Source of the DNA: Chionoecetes opilio
Lineage: Eukaryota > Arthropoda > Malacostraca > Decapoda > Majidae
DNA: 64,000 bases
Assembly: GCA_016584305.1 (NCBI GenBank)
Contig: JACEEZ010020916.1
Span: 147,425 to 211,424 of the forward strand
Direction: 5' to 3'
Of the stretch, positions 23,240 through 64,000 are shown piece by piece. The translations under genes were made by a program, and so were the position numbers. Below the pieces are notes generated by a model. That model saw only the letters and a list, made by a program, of their open reading frames with translations, searched no databases and was not told the origin of the DNA. How positions within the stretch are numbered: position 1 is the stretch's first letter; each line of letters starts with the position of its first letter.

Positions 23240-26200
23240 GTAGTCATATTATGAAGTAAAGAAATCATGAAGGATATTCTGACAGCAGGTTATGCGTCGC
23301 TGCCAGACGCTCTCATCCCAACGCTCCAGGAGAAATGAAAAGAGGAGAAAAGAAAAGAACAGATATACAAGTAGTATACCTGTTATCAAGGAAATCAATC
23401 TAGTTGCTGCGTGGGTAGATACTAACAGCCAGTTGCACGCAGGTGGTGGGAGAGCACACGTGACATACACCTGCCTTGCGTGGCGGACCCAGGCGGAGTG
23501 CAACAGCAGCGTCGTAATGTTGTGAAGTGTTAACGCAGCTAAAGCCTTGCCAGTCACAGCTTTCTTGCTCTGCCTCTCAGTTCATCCTGGCTCCCCTGTG
23601 AAAGTGGCTGGGTGGTCCGTGACGTCCCCCAGGCACGTCACGTATGTATCCATCTTGCCTTTACCACTTCGGATGGAAAGAGGGAAATGTGTTACGTGTG
23701 ACAGTTCCCCACCCCTTGTGCAGCACAACCACGCCTTAGAAAACGGCAAAGTTGATGAGATTGCTTGTATTTTCCCGCTGCGCTGCTTGCATTACATATT
23801 AAAGGTGATACGTTATCCATGTGATTCTTGCGCATCTGGACTTCTGACTCGCAAGTCTGTGAGCCTCCAGATGTTAGGAGCTCGTGTGGTGTCCTTGACC
23901 TGCACAAGCACAGCGGCCTGCAGAAAGCCAACAACTTGGGATCATCAAGATATATATTTGCTCTGCTCCTACTCTCGACATTGATAAAAAGTTGTACAAG
24001 CATTTACGTAATTAACACGCCTCACACTGAGTGCAGTCACGTCCCTGCTTTGGTAATCGTTTGAGATAGATATATCTAAAGGCGTTTTCTGCGGGGATCC
24101 TGATTGTAACCGAAAAATTTTCGGTTGCTCAAATTTCGATCCCTATTCAACCATCCAGGGAAGATGATTGGCCCGACCCGCAAACATTTGTTGTTGTTGT
24201 TGTGACCGTTTGCAACCGAAAATTTTCCGGTTGCAACCAAAAATCCCCCGCAGAAAACGCCTTAACATTACACAGCAGTTATGACTAAGCTTATGGGTTT
24301 TTTTTAGGGCAAAACGCGAGTCTCCACGCTTAATATTGACACTGCATCAAGAAACACCAGCGTGATGTGACGCTCCTGCAAGTGCCTCGATCCATACGCC
24401 CACTTCCTTGAGCAGTAAACTGAGTACACGGACAGACTGTGTAGCGTGCGTCAGTGCGTTAAGCGTTGCAGCAGCAGTGGTGTCAAAACAAGGCTACTAA
24501 GCTGCTGGCCATTCCACTCCTCACTTCCCAGCAGAGTATGACACCACCAGGCAGGGAGACAAGTAGCCTTTAATCAGTGAAGAACGCTAGGGTATACCTG
24601 TGTTATCAAGTGGGATCTACTACACACATAATTGTTTACATAATTCTGCTCGCGGGAGACGTGGGACGCCGCACGCGCACCCAAGCATCCCCTCTCTCCG
24701 CGCCTCTATGAGCACTGCTGGCGTTATCATGAATCACTAATTTCTCCATGACCTGTACAGCGACATGTAACCACACAGCTGCAGCAAGAACCCAGCCAGC
24801 ACTCACCCCACCCACCCCTCTCTCTCTCTCTCTTACTTCCATGAATGAAGAGCTTGACATATAATGACATAGGTTATGTTAACACTTTATCTATGACAGA
24901 TACTTAGGATTTATAAATGTTATACTTTCAGGTACAGCACAAAAAAAAGGAAGACCGTGAAACATGTACTTTATCCGAGTGGACTGAAAAAAGTAGGTGA
25001 ATGACGGCAGAAAATAAAAGTACCAAGGTCGGCGTTTAGTCTGTAGCAGTGCACAGGTGGAAGTTAAATTTGCGTGCTGCTGGAAAATACACGCGCGTCA
25101 CACGGGACCATGAGGTGGCAGTCGGGGCCCTTGGGAGCTTCGGTGACGGTGGTGTGAGGCCGCCGCTGTCCACGACCACCACACCGCTCCGTGATAGAAG
25201 CCTGCTGTTATCCATCACAAGGCAGCTCAATGCAGATGTGTAAGCCTTATCGACCCCCCAACAGCGGCGGCAAGCATGTCAGGTTAGTAGTGGTTTAAGC
25301 CTTGTATTTGCCGCACCCTCACCACTCCCTCCCTACCCATGCGAGTTACTACAGGGTGACAGGGTACAGTGCTTGCCTGCTTGTTGCCGCCACATCACAC
25401 CCTTGAATGAGATATGACACTGTGGTCACGCATCGCCCCGCCCTCAACATTACCCTAAAATTACTTATTGGATTGAAGTATCTCAGTTCAGTTCAGTTGT
25501 TGGACGGGAGTCAGGCCTTTTTCAACGGCACTCCCTGACGTGTTTCTTCTTGCTGTCTGGGTCTTTAATTAGTTTTTAATTAGTTGTCTTCTCTTATTCT
25601 ATCTTTATAAGTGTTTTCTATTGCTCCTGCTTTTAAGTATTTTGATGAAATTTGATTCAATCCTCTGGAAAACGCATAAGTTCTATTTTTTATACTTTAC
25701 GCCTTTCAAAAGAATGGAATAATTGGATATCGTCATTAACTGCGATATTTCTTACTAAGTATCGTGTTTTACGCTATTGATCCCGTTATCATCAGGCGTT
25801 ATGTTAAAAGAGAGAGAGAGTGAATTTTAAAAGTACGGAAAAGTTGTCGTACAGCACAACAGTACAGCGTTTGAATAACTGGACAAAAACTATATCCTGA
25901 CTCCCTGAGGATTGGAACACCACCACACTTTGACTCAGACGCTAAATGAAGCCGCCAAGTCGGAGAATAATAAATATTTGGCAGAGAGTTGAGCCAGGCA
26001 GGCAGGCAAGCAGGCAGGCACCTTCAAGTCGAGGGTACTCGGGGAGAAAGGGAGGGACGGAGGGGGAGGGTGCGAGTGAGGACGGTGACGAGTAGTTCTA
26101 TTTTCTCACTCTGGTTCTGTAATCACTTATCTCAGTAATAGTAACACAATGAAAGGAAAGTGATGAACAGTGTTATGCATCAGAAGGGAACTTAAGCTCG

Positions 26201-26690
26201 TAAGCCTTTGACGCGACCATGATATCAGTATCACAAGCAGAGCAACATAAAATACTTCAATGATGTAAAAATATGTCAATAGCTGATCATTCAGTTTTTT
26301 TTAATGATTCGTTTAAATGTTTCAGATAGTTGTGCGTGCTACACTGCGACGTGTTCTAATTATTCCCGTTGGGCAGAGAATATATGTCGACTCGGGTACA
26401 CACAACGCTCACGTAACCTGCTGAGGGTGCTTTAAAGAGGTGAGCGGGTTGCATAAGCGCGCGGTGGCGAGTTTACGTAAACCAAACAAGATTTCAGGGA
26501 TGTGCGCTGCTCAGCCTGTTGTGTACACGTATCCTTTACATGTGAATTGGATATCCTCGTTGTGGTGGGTGTCCCGTAAATTGTTAGTGCTACATCTTAC
26601 CTAACCTGCCCCGCCTCCCCTCCTCCCTTTCTCTCCGTGATACGGGTGCTCCGTCACTCCTCTCCCCTCTCCCCCTTCCCCCTTCCCTCA
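23240..26690. other. Intergenic region, no supported gene
   Basis: Mixed composition with a few short ORFs, such as 145 codons at 23547-23984, that show no family signature or splice structure. One small MITE (24080-24262) and short CT/GA runs are the only features that I can support. Confidence 0.5.
24080..24262. mobile_element. Small MITE with AGGCGTTTTCTGCGGGG ends
   Basis: Inverted termini AGGCGTTTTCTGCGGGG and CCCCGCAGAAAACGCCT, flanked by TAA on each side (3-bp duplication, Harbinger-like). Subterminal AACCGAAAATTTTCGGTT is itself palindromic. 183 bp, non-coding. Confidence 0.7.
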
Positions 26691-27080
26691 GGTTCTCTAC
26701 ACCACTCCCCCGCCTCCGAGGTTACGTAGCTTGGGGAGGGCGGTCGGTGGCCCGCCCAACCAACCAGTGTGTATAGAGGCGCTGCCTCGACACCTCCCGC
26801 TCTGTGTCTAGCTTGATCAGGAAATAATACGAGTGGAGTGTGAACGTGAACGTAGTGCAGGCACGTGGCAGTGAGGACGATATAAGTACGGTTTTAGTAT
26901 GATTAATTGGACAAACACTCGCGGCAAGTCGAAGTGATGCGAGGCAGGAAAATCTCTATAATAATACCAAGAAGCGCGTGATTTACTATAGTGAAATGCT
27001 TATCTCCAGATAAATAGGGCTAAATATGTGACGGCTATTCAGATTTCGACATTTAGGGAGTGAAAGTGATCGACGAACTC
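26690..27080 (+). promoter_or_regulatory. Possible promoter region upstream of the phospho-lyase gene
   Basis: A GC-rich, C-tract-rich stretch (26590-26830) is followed by a TATA-like GTGTATAGAGG (about 26769) and non-coding sequence. It is about 3.7 kb upstream of the first coding ATG (30513), so a 5' UTR exon would have to be spliced. Composition only. Confidence 0.2.
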
Positions 27081-27947
27081 AAATAGGTGGCGTTGAGTCC
27101 TTCCCTTACGTGGTGCTCCCCAGCTGTGGTATTGATCTATTGAGTCATTATACACACTCAAGTGACTTAACTCAATCTCTTGAACATTCGCGTCTCCAGC
27201 TCGTGAGGCAGACTGGCACCGTTGCCTTCTGGATGCACAACGGTGTTCCGAACTTCCGACTGCGGAGCGTGGCAGAGAGAGAGGGGGCCTAAAACCCCCT
27301 CACTATCCCTAAATTAAATTGATTCATAACGGTGTTGGGGGACATATAATGTTGGGGGACATTGAGATCGAGCAGTGAGACCCCTAGCTCTTCCTGGTGC
27401 AGATTTAAAAGGCTCTCTCACCTGCAGGGGCCTTGTCGGTGTTTCCTCCTCGCTCTCACGTCCTCCCACTTGTAAAGCAGTTACCGGTCGTTATTAGACG
27501 CCATCTCACTCGTTATGCAATAATCGCCCGGAGTCAAAACGGCGGGGTAAAAATGAACCCAGCAATGTTGTTTACAGCCGAGTGATACTTTTCTTGAGAT
27601 CACTCCGTAGAAAAATGGAAATTGTACTGCAAGAGAGAGAGAATACCAAGCTCATGACTGTATCCCTCTCTCCACGTGAGCGGGCTGCACGTGTCTCCCC
27701 CACCCCCCTTGTCTTTCCTTCCTTCACTCCCTCTCTCTCTCCCCCCACTTCCAGCTCTTCCTCTCTCGCCTGCGCTCTTTGGCGTTGCCTGAGTTGCCAG
27801 TGTGCTTTCTCTTCTAAATATAACGTTTCATAACCCGCCCCTCTTTCTCTTGTTCGTTACCGCCTACACACCTGCTGTTATCATGAGTTCTTATTGTAGG
27901 CGGTTGTTTTTCATGATAATCTGTTTGTCTTCTTTCTAAAAGTGTGT

Positions 27948-27953
<6 letters not shown>

Positions 27954-28010
<57 letters not shown>
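27954..28010. repeat. (CT)n microsatellite
   Basis: About 28 CT dinucleotides. A similar (GA)n run lies at 28471-28515. Confidence 0.95.
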
Positions 28011-28011
<1 letters not shown>

Positions 28012-28468
28012 CTGAATCAACACCCATCAGCAGTCCTGATATATTATTAAGTAATAAACGATTTTATTCTGACAGTTCCATTGTTTTGGCTTCAGTGACT
28101 GCTCATATGCTTTTATAAATTTAAATTGGAACGAAACGAAGCTACGTATAATATAAGAACATGATCGATCGATTCTAAGGGGGGGTAAGAATGACATAAC
28201 ATACACACCATCGCCTTATATATATAATTGCATAGGTATTGCGAAACCATCATGGATAAGTTTTCCGTAAGGCATTCTCAATATGTAACTTTTATGAGGT
28301 AAATTTTTAAAGGATCTCATAGCAGTTAAGTGATGGATACATTACTCTGTGGCTGCGAAAGGTTACACAATCATCTGCGGTATGATTGCAGACTCCTCAC
28401 CGCACCGCTGTGGTAATCGAAGTAGAGTACGTTGGTTATACAAACTCTGGCTTCTGGTATGTTGGGTA

Positions 28469-28520
<52 letters not shown>

Positions 28521-28826
28521 AATAAGGTGGCGGGACAGGAAGCAGTCACCACTGTGCGCTGGGTGTTGGTGGAGGCGTCAAGGTAACCGCGAAAGCCTCC
28601 AGGTTGGTATGTCATTTTGTTTAATTAATCGAAGTGTCGCCAAGCACGCCAGCACCACGGTCCCACGCCCTCCCCGCGCCCTTATTACCGCGATGGCACA
28701 CGCCCGCGCCCATCAACACCACTATCATGGAATGTCTCAATTACATGAACTCGTTTCGTAACTTCCTTTTCTTGAGAAACTGTGTTGCTTCAGAGCTTCT
28801 GTCCAATGACTTGCCATCTGGCTGAG

Positions 28827-28947
28827 GGAGACTGAGACCTGTGGTGTTAATCGAGATCACCGGAGAGGGGGAAAAAAAAGCGACATAGTTTGAGACCTGT
28901 GGTGTTAATCGAGATCACCGGAGAGGGGAAAAAAAAGCGACATAGTT
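28827..28947. repeat. Direct tandem duplication, 58-bp unit
   Basis: GAGACCTGTGGTGTTAATCG ... GCGACATAGTT occurs twice back to back, differing mainly by A/G-run length. Two copies only. Confidence 0.9.
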
Positions 28948-30512
28948 GGAGTGCCATGGCGTACGTGGTTTGAGCAGGGCACTCGCAGCCACGCGCTCCT
29001 TTCGATGCTACGTAACGACTACGTAACGATTCGGTGTATTTTGAGGCTGATCTTGCAAATCAATATCTTATCATCAGCCTGTGTATGACATAGCTACCCT
29101 TCCCTCCCCCCTCACATTATTAAGTGATACGTAGGTATTTACGTTGCACTTGAGGTGACGTGATCATTATTATGAGACAAACAAAAGAAGTCTGGCCTCA
29201 GTCATAATGCTCTCATAACATATGTGTTGTATCGGTGTCAGAACTAAGGCATATGCTGTCATGGCTTTTACGTCTTCAAGTCTCATGTACTAAATATGCG
29301 AACGTACTGTAATACCGAACGTGTCGTATGATGGTCTGCAGCATGAAGGACTCGGGGAACAATTGTTATAACGGTGATGATTGCTTCCCTTGTTACTGCA
29401 TGGTCAAGGTGCGTCTCTATAAGGACAGGTAAAACGTTCCGCCACTGAGTCAGTATAAGATCCAAGACGGCTGATGATCAATGAATGCCCCAGGCGAGTA
29501 TGAGGCGCGAGCAAAATTCACCGTTGATTAGAAAGTATTAAGGAAAGGAGCAAAATATATATATGAATAGAATGTTCGTACTGTACATGGCTTTAATTAC
29601 TGTATTTATTGACTGAACTGTATGATCCCGGCTCTACACGTGTACATAGGACAAAAAACAAAAAATCTAGAAGCATTGTGTATGTCAAATTTGATTATAT
29701 ATCTCGTTCAATGCTTCTTTGAGATGGAAAATAAATCGCCTTGAATTACGTATGGATTCATAATGAGGTGTGTTCTGGTTTCCGATTTGTTGTCAACGTG
29801 CGTGATTTTCTTATAATTATCCATACGTAGGCCTATATTGAATACGGCAGACCAGCAGTTGCAGCAGTCAATGTATGCAATGTATTATACTGAGGAACTG
29901 CACCTAAATGGGTATCGACGTATAACAATACCTACTTGACATTTAGACACCCTTTATTGAAAAAAAAATTTGACGGCGCAATCTCGCCGTCAATACATTT
30001 ACCTCGTCTTCGCCCGCGTTGAGAAGAGATAATTTAACGTAGGCTTATACAGGAATACAAGTAAATGAAGGGAACAAATAATGAATATCACTAACGAGGC
30101 GAGTTACGTAGATACTTAAAATCACCTGCTATCAACTTCCCTGAGCCTTCGCCAATAATGTTCTCGCATGACACACGTAATGTTACGCGTTGCTTCACCC
30201 TTACTTTTTGTATAGTCTTCAAATAACCAACCAACCTTGAGTAACATTTTGTAAATCTACACTGACTGCGTACTTGTCACCCTCTGAAGTCCTTGTTTGC
30301 ATTGGAATGACGGTGGTGCCTTGGAATCTGTAGGAAGGTGTGCAACGAGGAGGGAAACAAATGGATGGCAGTGTGCGGTGGTGGCGGTGGACTAACGGCG
30401 ACAGAGATCATGAACGCAAACAGAGAACTTTGAAATACATGTGAACCAAGGAACTGAACCGTTTAGATCCTATTGTCTTCCTTCCCTCCCCTCCTCCCTC
30501 CCTTCCATCACC

Positions 30513-39683
<9,171 letters not shown>

Positions 39684-40385
39684 TGCCTCTGTACCGCCAC
39701 TCCCAAAGAAGCATGGCGCATCCTTAATGAACTCTGATAACCGGTTTTGCTTTTCTACATTTCTCCCAGTGGCTCGAAATGGAGGACAGTATTAGTGTGG
39801 GAGTTAAAGTGCCAACCGCAGAGCACACACAAGCCACAGGGTCCGCCGGTGTGTGTGGAGTGACTCGCGGCAGACTGATTGCTGCCTCCTTGAATGACAT
39901 TGTGATATCACTTTGAGATTTTCACTTCCGCATGAAATAAATAAGTGGTGTAGACTGATAAACCTAGTGGTCACTCCCGCCACACTCCCTCACCTCCATA
40001 CATCACTCCGTCCTGTGTGTGTCAAGGCTACAGGTCCACTCGAGTACTCGTCAATTTTCTTTATACATACAAGGCCTTTTCATCAAAACAGGACTATTTC
40101 CTTTCTGGATTTTTCTTATTTTTACACATATACGTTGCTTAGGCACTACAACAATTGATTTTCTTATATTATTTTGCCCATTACTGTGTCACATGATTAC
40201 AGTGTTCCACAACAAACATTTTTTTTTCTCATTTTTGTTTATACTTCTCCTTTCTTTACAGTATCTTCACCCTCATCAACCTTCACGTCATGGGAACATT
40301 AGTCAGGTCTACATCAAAGGTGTTCATGCTTCATCGTGTGGTTTAAAATGTTTTGATATTCCAAAAAAAATAAAGTCATGAACTA
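39684..40385 (+). other. ETNPPL: 3' UTR of the phospho-lyase-like gene, two poly(A) signals
   Basis: AATAAA at 39936-39941 and AATAAA at 40369-40374. Either could be used. The next gene is convergent, with its stop at 42528. Confidence 0.55.
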
Positions 40386-42527
40386 TAATAGTTTTCTTTT
40401 GTCAGTCTCCTACAACCAAGTAGTGATTCCCCCTGACCTCAAGGTTACATGACAACCAACAACAAACTGCAGCTTTGGACAAATCAATAGAGTTAAATGT
40501 TAAAATCTGGAGTAAGTTATCCAAGTTTTGTTACACTCACTGGTGACATTAACTTATTTGCCCTCCAGGACTGGATGACAAGCCACATAACGAGTTACTA
40601 CTGATAAGTCTCTGTATCATGTGTGGACATGATATGGAACCTCCCCTACAACTTGACGTGAGGCGTGACTAAAGAACTATAAAGCATGATGCGACGGAAA
40701 TTAAACTTACGACTTACGGTGTACCCTTGCTAAAGAACTGTGTCTATATCTTTGTGACTCTTACACCTATCTAATGTCACAGCCTATATGCCACGGCGCC
40801 CTCAGAGCATCACAAAGCATGCAATATAGGCTTGCCCTTACGTTTGGGTTTTAGTCTTCCATCTACCTAAGTACATGAAAAAAAAGAAAACAAATATTAT
40901 AACTTTTAAGTTGTTTTATACAAAAAATCCTTCAGTTAAACAAAGGTACTGCCATTGTAATACTATGATAAGAGTAAACTAGGACTTTCTGCATTCATAA
41001 TCACCTTTTTGCTTAATTCTTATGGATGGGCACATAAACTAAAGCTATATTTGTACAAACTTTCAACAATTCACGAGCAGAAGTTCACCCAGAAAGTATT
41101 CGCTATGACAAGAAGGGCCAAGAAAATGTTCAATTCTCTAGTTCGTAGCATCCAAAAATAAACGATGATCATTGGCCTGCTTCCGGTGCTAAAGGCAACT
41201 TTTTGTTCTGAGATCACAAGCCCAAGCCCTGGGTGCCCCCCTGCTTGTAAGACCAGTGCCCGTGTAGCAAGCGTGCTAAGCAGGGCTGTGTTCCAACACA
41301 CACACCCACAAATAAACAAACCAATCAATTCTTATGTACAACATTAAGGTACATGTATATCTAATTGTACTTTTCTTTGATGTATAACATTGATGTTAGG
41401 AGAAAACCTTTAAAAAACATTTAAGTAGAAAATCTGTGTTGTAATGCACACTACCACAACTATACTTTAGTATCAAATATCTAATTCAAGTATACAAAAT
41501 AATGTGAATGACAAGACTATTGATATTTTTCACAATAAATATATAAAAATGGTTTTAGAAAAAGAAGCCTCACAACAACTTGAACAGAAATGACATGTTG
41601 ACTCAAAAAGCTTAGATGAAGTAAATAATTCCGTGCTTGTGAAAAAGCCTGAATCAAAGGGATTTCTGCAAAATGCTATCACTAAACCAAAGAAAAGGGC
41701 TACTGAGTTGACCGCCTACTGCCTGCCCACCTGGCACACTGACCTTCATGACCCGGCTCAGCAGTGGCAGGGCATGTTTTTGCAACACATGATAGACATG
41801 CTATTTATTAACATGTTATGCAGGATTTTTTCCCACAAAAACAAACCAAGACCAAGATACTTGTGGCCCAATGAGTCCCCAACGCCATCTGTGCAGCCTT
41901 TTCTGGCTCTGTGATGCTTTTAATCTTCAAAAAAAATTAAATAATCTTACGAAATCCTCCAAAAAATTAAATGAGTTAATTGAAAAAGTATTTGAATTCT
42001 ATACTATATTCACTGCCCGGGATATGTTAGATGAGATATAATCACTTCCATTTCTGTTAAACGAGCCACGATATCAACATGTCTTTATGCTGCAACATTG
42101 GCCACCTTAAATAGATCAGATATCAGATTGTTGAGTACATTGGTGGCGTGCATGGCGAAGGAGTGGCAGTGTTAGCCATGCCTCGAGGTGACCTGCCTCT
42201 TCCACCTGATATCTATCCCAGCCTGCATTGGCGTTGGAAATTAAATCATAATAACGGCGATGATTGCAAGTCGTTAATAATTGATCCCTTTAATTATAAG
42301 TAATCTCACTATAACCAATCACCGGAATATCTTTGCCCAGCCCTTTTCTTTTTTCTTTACCTCTGAGGCGTAATATCTAATCTACGATGCGGGTAGAATG
42401 AGAATTAGACGCAAAACTAAAGAAAAATATGAACCAACGTAACTCTTTCACCTAGCTTGATCCCTTGCGGCACCCACTCAGAGACCTCCGGGTGGTGCAC
42501 TGTGCTGCTGGCTCTACAGGGCGTGCT
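40386..42527. other. Convergent intergenic gap / Ku80 3' UTR
   Basis: Between the poly(A) signal of the phospho-lyase-like gene and the Ku80 stop. On the minus strand a first AATAAA downstream of the Ku80 stop is at 41809-41804, so part of this is probably Ku80 3' UTR. Otherwise AT-rich with no coding signal seen. Confidence 0.45.
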
Positions 42528-61661
<19,134 letters not shown>

Positions 61662-61894
61662 GGCGGGAAGAGGAAGTGGTCGCAAGGGCTTGGGTACGCC
61701 GGAGTGATAGGAGGAACCGCCAAAACCTGTAGCCAATGTTATGTTTCTCCCCCTCGCATGATCTTGGTCCAGAGTCACAAATTGTTGGTGGTCTGAGTGT
61801 AGTCCTTTAGATCGGTGCACTTCTGTTACACTAATTTTTTACTTGTCTATTTACTTGTCTTTACTTGTCTATCTTCCCTTTTTTTAATTTACTC

Positions 61895-62416
61895 TACCGT
61901 AGATAACAGTAAAGTCGCCACCTGCAGTCATGTCGCCAGGCACCATATATTACGAATTATAGCATTACTACTGATTTGTATGTGCCACTGAAGATGATAC
62001 ACAGTAGTTTATATCATGACTGTATAATCTACCCTGTTTCAGCGTTGTTTTATGCTTTGTATCTGCAAGTATAGACGGTTTCAAATTTCACTAGGAGGTT
62101 TTTTTTCGGGCGACGACGACAGCGGTACGACACTCAGTAAATAAACACTAGATGGCGACTCTACTGTTGGAAGCACTGAGCTCTATAATATTCATATAGA
62201 GCTCAGTGGTTGGAAGCCACTTTGTAGATATTTTTGTCATTTGTTCATTTATAGCCCTAATATGACACAGATGAAGACATAAAATGACAGACTCTCCAGA
62301 TAGCCCCTTCTAACTTTCCTGAAATCATGGATGTAGAAATGTAACTATTAACGCCACCACACGTCTGTAAACAGAAAAAAAAAGTTGTCCTGGCGACTTT
62401 ACTGTTATCTACGGTA
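61895..62416. mobile_element. TA-flanked MITE (mariner-like), copy 2, with insertion
   Basis: Same termini and body as 56853-57332 in reverse orientation, upstream of Ku80. It is longer than copy 1, chiefly because of a 35-bp palindromic insertion plus its 8-bp duplication at 62174-62216. Confidence 0.82.
62174..62208. mobile_element. 35-bp hairpin insertion with 8-bp TSD
   Basis: CACTGAGCTCTATA - ATATTCA - TATAGAGCTCAGTG: 14-bp perfect inverted repeats around 7 bp, flanked by GTTGGAAG on both sides. The sister copy at 56853 lacks it and has one GTTGG(A/T)AG. Confidence 0.7.
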
Positions 62417-62587
62417 GTCCTCACCTAGCGTTTCGCCTCTTTGCTTGCTCTTTTATTCCTCCCGTGCCCTTTCATATCAAATTTTTTTCTGCCTTTCAAG
62501 ATCTAGCTCTCTCTACCTACCTATAATACTTTTGATTAATCACATTTTGTCACTCCCATGTATACTCTCACTCCTGCAATTCATTCT

Positions 62588-62790
62588 TCACATCCTAACT
62601 GCCAGTTCCTCAATATACAGACTAAACAAGGTTGGGGACAGAACACGTACCGTGCCTAACCTCTCTAGCTCATCCTCATCCCATTCTGTTTCTATATTGC
62701 CCAGCCTATTTTTGGCTCTTGTGTTTTCATACAGACTCCTCACCTGCGTTGCCAATCTACTTTTACCAATATAGTACCAACTTACCAAGT
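62588..62790 (-). mobile_element. Reverse-transcriptase fragment (LINE)
   Basis: Minus strand reads YENTRAKNRLG then RVLSPTLFSLYIEELAVRM; LSPTLFxxYIxEL is the conserved RT segment (usually GCxLSPxLFNIYI). Short and isolated, truncated at both ends. Confidence 0.65.
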
Positions 62791-62970
62791 GAGCCTACTG
62801 AAAAGTACCAGATCAACACAAAACGTACCAAAACAATTTTTTTCTTTTCATTTCCACCAATCTGTTAATAGTTCTATAGTTAATAGTTATGCAATACTAA
62901 CTAAAAACAAGATAAAGTAAAATTTCGCATTACTGATGCAAACTACTACTGCAGTAAGATCGAACACTCA

Positions 62971-63658
62971 TCTATAATAATATAAGCGAAAGTGTGTGTG
63001 TGTGTGTGTGTGTCTGTCTGTCTGTCTGTCTGTCCGCGATAGGTGCCGCCCCCAGTGCCCCAATCCCCTCATATGGCACAGTTTTGGAACCAGCTCGACC
63101 AGGGGAAGGTTTTAAGCCCACTTATGAGATGATCCGATCACTTTTTTCTTTTTCTTTTTTAGCAGCCTATTAGCGAGAATTTTGAAAAAAAAAGTGGGTT
63201 GCGAGAATTGAGGAAACCTTGATGTAGGGTGATGGGTAATGGGTGAGTGAATGGGTGGGGTGATGGGTAATGGGTGTGGGGTGATGGGTGAGTGAATGGG
63301 TGGGGGGTGATGGGTGATGGGTGAGGGAATAGATGGGGGGTGATGGGAAATGGGTGAGTGAATGGGTGTGTGGTGATGGGTAATGGGTGAGTGAATGGGT
63401 GTGTGGTGATGGGTAATGGGTGAGTGAATGGGTGAGGGGTGATGGGTAATGGGTGAGTGAATGGGTTGGGGGTGATGTGAATGGGTTGGCGTTAATACAT
63501 ACAATCATGATTTCAGGAAAGCTAGAAGGGGCTATCTGGAGCGTCTGTGTTTGGTGGGCCAAAGGCCCACCAAACACAGGTGGTGGGCCGAAGGCCCACC
63601 AATAGCCCTCCGCAGGAGCTAGCCAAAAAGTCCGCCCGGAGGGCGGCTTTGCGGCTAG
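62971..63658 (+). mobile_element. Helitron-like element, complete (688 bp, non-autonomous)
   Basis: Starts TCTATAATAATATAAGCG after an A, and ends CTAG before a T. Eight bases before CTAG is a hairpin CCGCCC-GGA-GGGCGG (63632-63646). The interior carries (GT)/(CTGT) repeats, a GATGGGTAATGGGTGAGTGA minisatellite and two hairpins TGGTGGGCC-AAA/GAA-GGCCCACCA. These are Helitron hallmarks: 5' TC, 3' hairpin plus CTRR, A/T target, no TSD. Confidence 0.72.
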
Positions 63659-64000
63659 TCTATAATAATATAAGCGAAAGTGTGTGCGTCTGTCTGTCTG
63701 TGTGTCCGCTCTAGGTGCCGCCCCCTGTGGCGGAATCTCCTCATATGGCACAGTTTTGGAACCGGGTCGAGCGGGGGAAGGTTTTAAGCCCACTTATGAG
63801 ATGATCCGATCACTTTTTTTTTTCTTTTTTAGCAGCCTATTAGCGAGAATTGTGAAAAAAAAGTGGGTTGCGAGAATTGAGGAAACCTTGATGTAGGGTG
63901 ATGGGTAATGGGTGATGGGTAATGGGTGTGGGGTGATGGGTGAGTGAATGGGTGGGGGTGATGGGTGAGGGAATAGGTGGGGGATGATGGATAATGGGTG
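63659..64000 (+). mobile_element. Second Helitron-like element, cut by the window end
   Basis: Begins TCTATAATAATATAAGCG immediately after CTAG of the first element and repeats its body (TATGGCACAGTTTTGGAACC, then the ATGGGTGAGTGA array). Its 3' end lies outside the window. Confidence 0.7.

Noticed and set aside
23547..23984. 145-codon ORF in the intergenic region
   Set aside because: No recognisable domain, no splice partners, overlapping ORFs on the other strand; most likely chance.

Overview
This is animal nuclear DNA, most likely from a decapod crustacean. The basis is GT-AG introns, arthropod-style LINE tails, many MITEs and very heavy micro- and minisatellite content. The species call is inference; no marker gene is present. 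All gene models below were built by hand from splice signals, reading phase and remembered family similarity. No search was run.

Three spliced genes can be supported. (1) Positions 1-19.5 kb, plus strand: the 3' two thirds of a cytospin-A / SPECC1L-type gene. It has a long coiled coil, a Ser-rich region and a C-terminal calponin-homology (CH) domain, with an in-phase alternative first exon at 2398-2535. (2) Positions about 30.5-40.4 kb, plus strand: a PLP enzyme of class-III aminotransferase fold, like ethanolamine-phosphate phospho-lyase (ETNPPL / AGXT2-like). It has an unusual N-terminal exon and a reduced cofactor motif. (3) Positions 61.7-42.5 kb, minus strand: an XRCC5 / Ku80 gene in 16 exons, tail to tail with gene 2. 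Its last five codons, stop included, sit in a micro-exon that completes the acidic DNA-PKcs-type C-terminal motif. Genes 1 and 2 are separated by about 11 kb without a convincing gene.

The rest is repeats. Introns of genes 1 and 3 hold large minisatellites, several abutting splice sites. A GT-rich array at 3.95-5.18 kb repeats the acceptor of the next exon about 38 times. A 3.4 kb array of about 104 33-bp units at 11.2-14.7 kb appears free of AG dinucleotides and precedes another acceptor. A 56-bp array repeats the acceptor of Ku80 exon 14. Transposons include hAT elements with 8-bp target duplications, TTAA (piggyBac-like) MITEs in five copies, TA (mariner-like) MITEs, 3-bp-TSD (Harbinger-like) MITEs, tRNA-derived SINEs, truncated LINE 3' ends, and two head-to-tail Helitron-like elements at the right edge.

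The genes are not a pathway: cytoskeleton, phospholipid or amino-alcohol metabolism, and DNA end joining. The most notable signals are the relation between tandem repeats and splice sites, the tandem Helitrons, a 35-bp hAT-like micro-insertion, and the exon-level oddities in Ku80 and the phospho-lyase.
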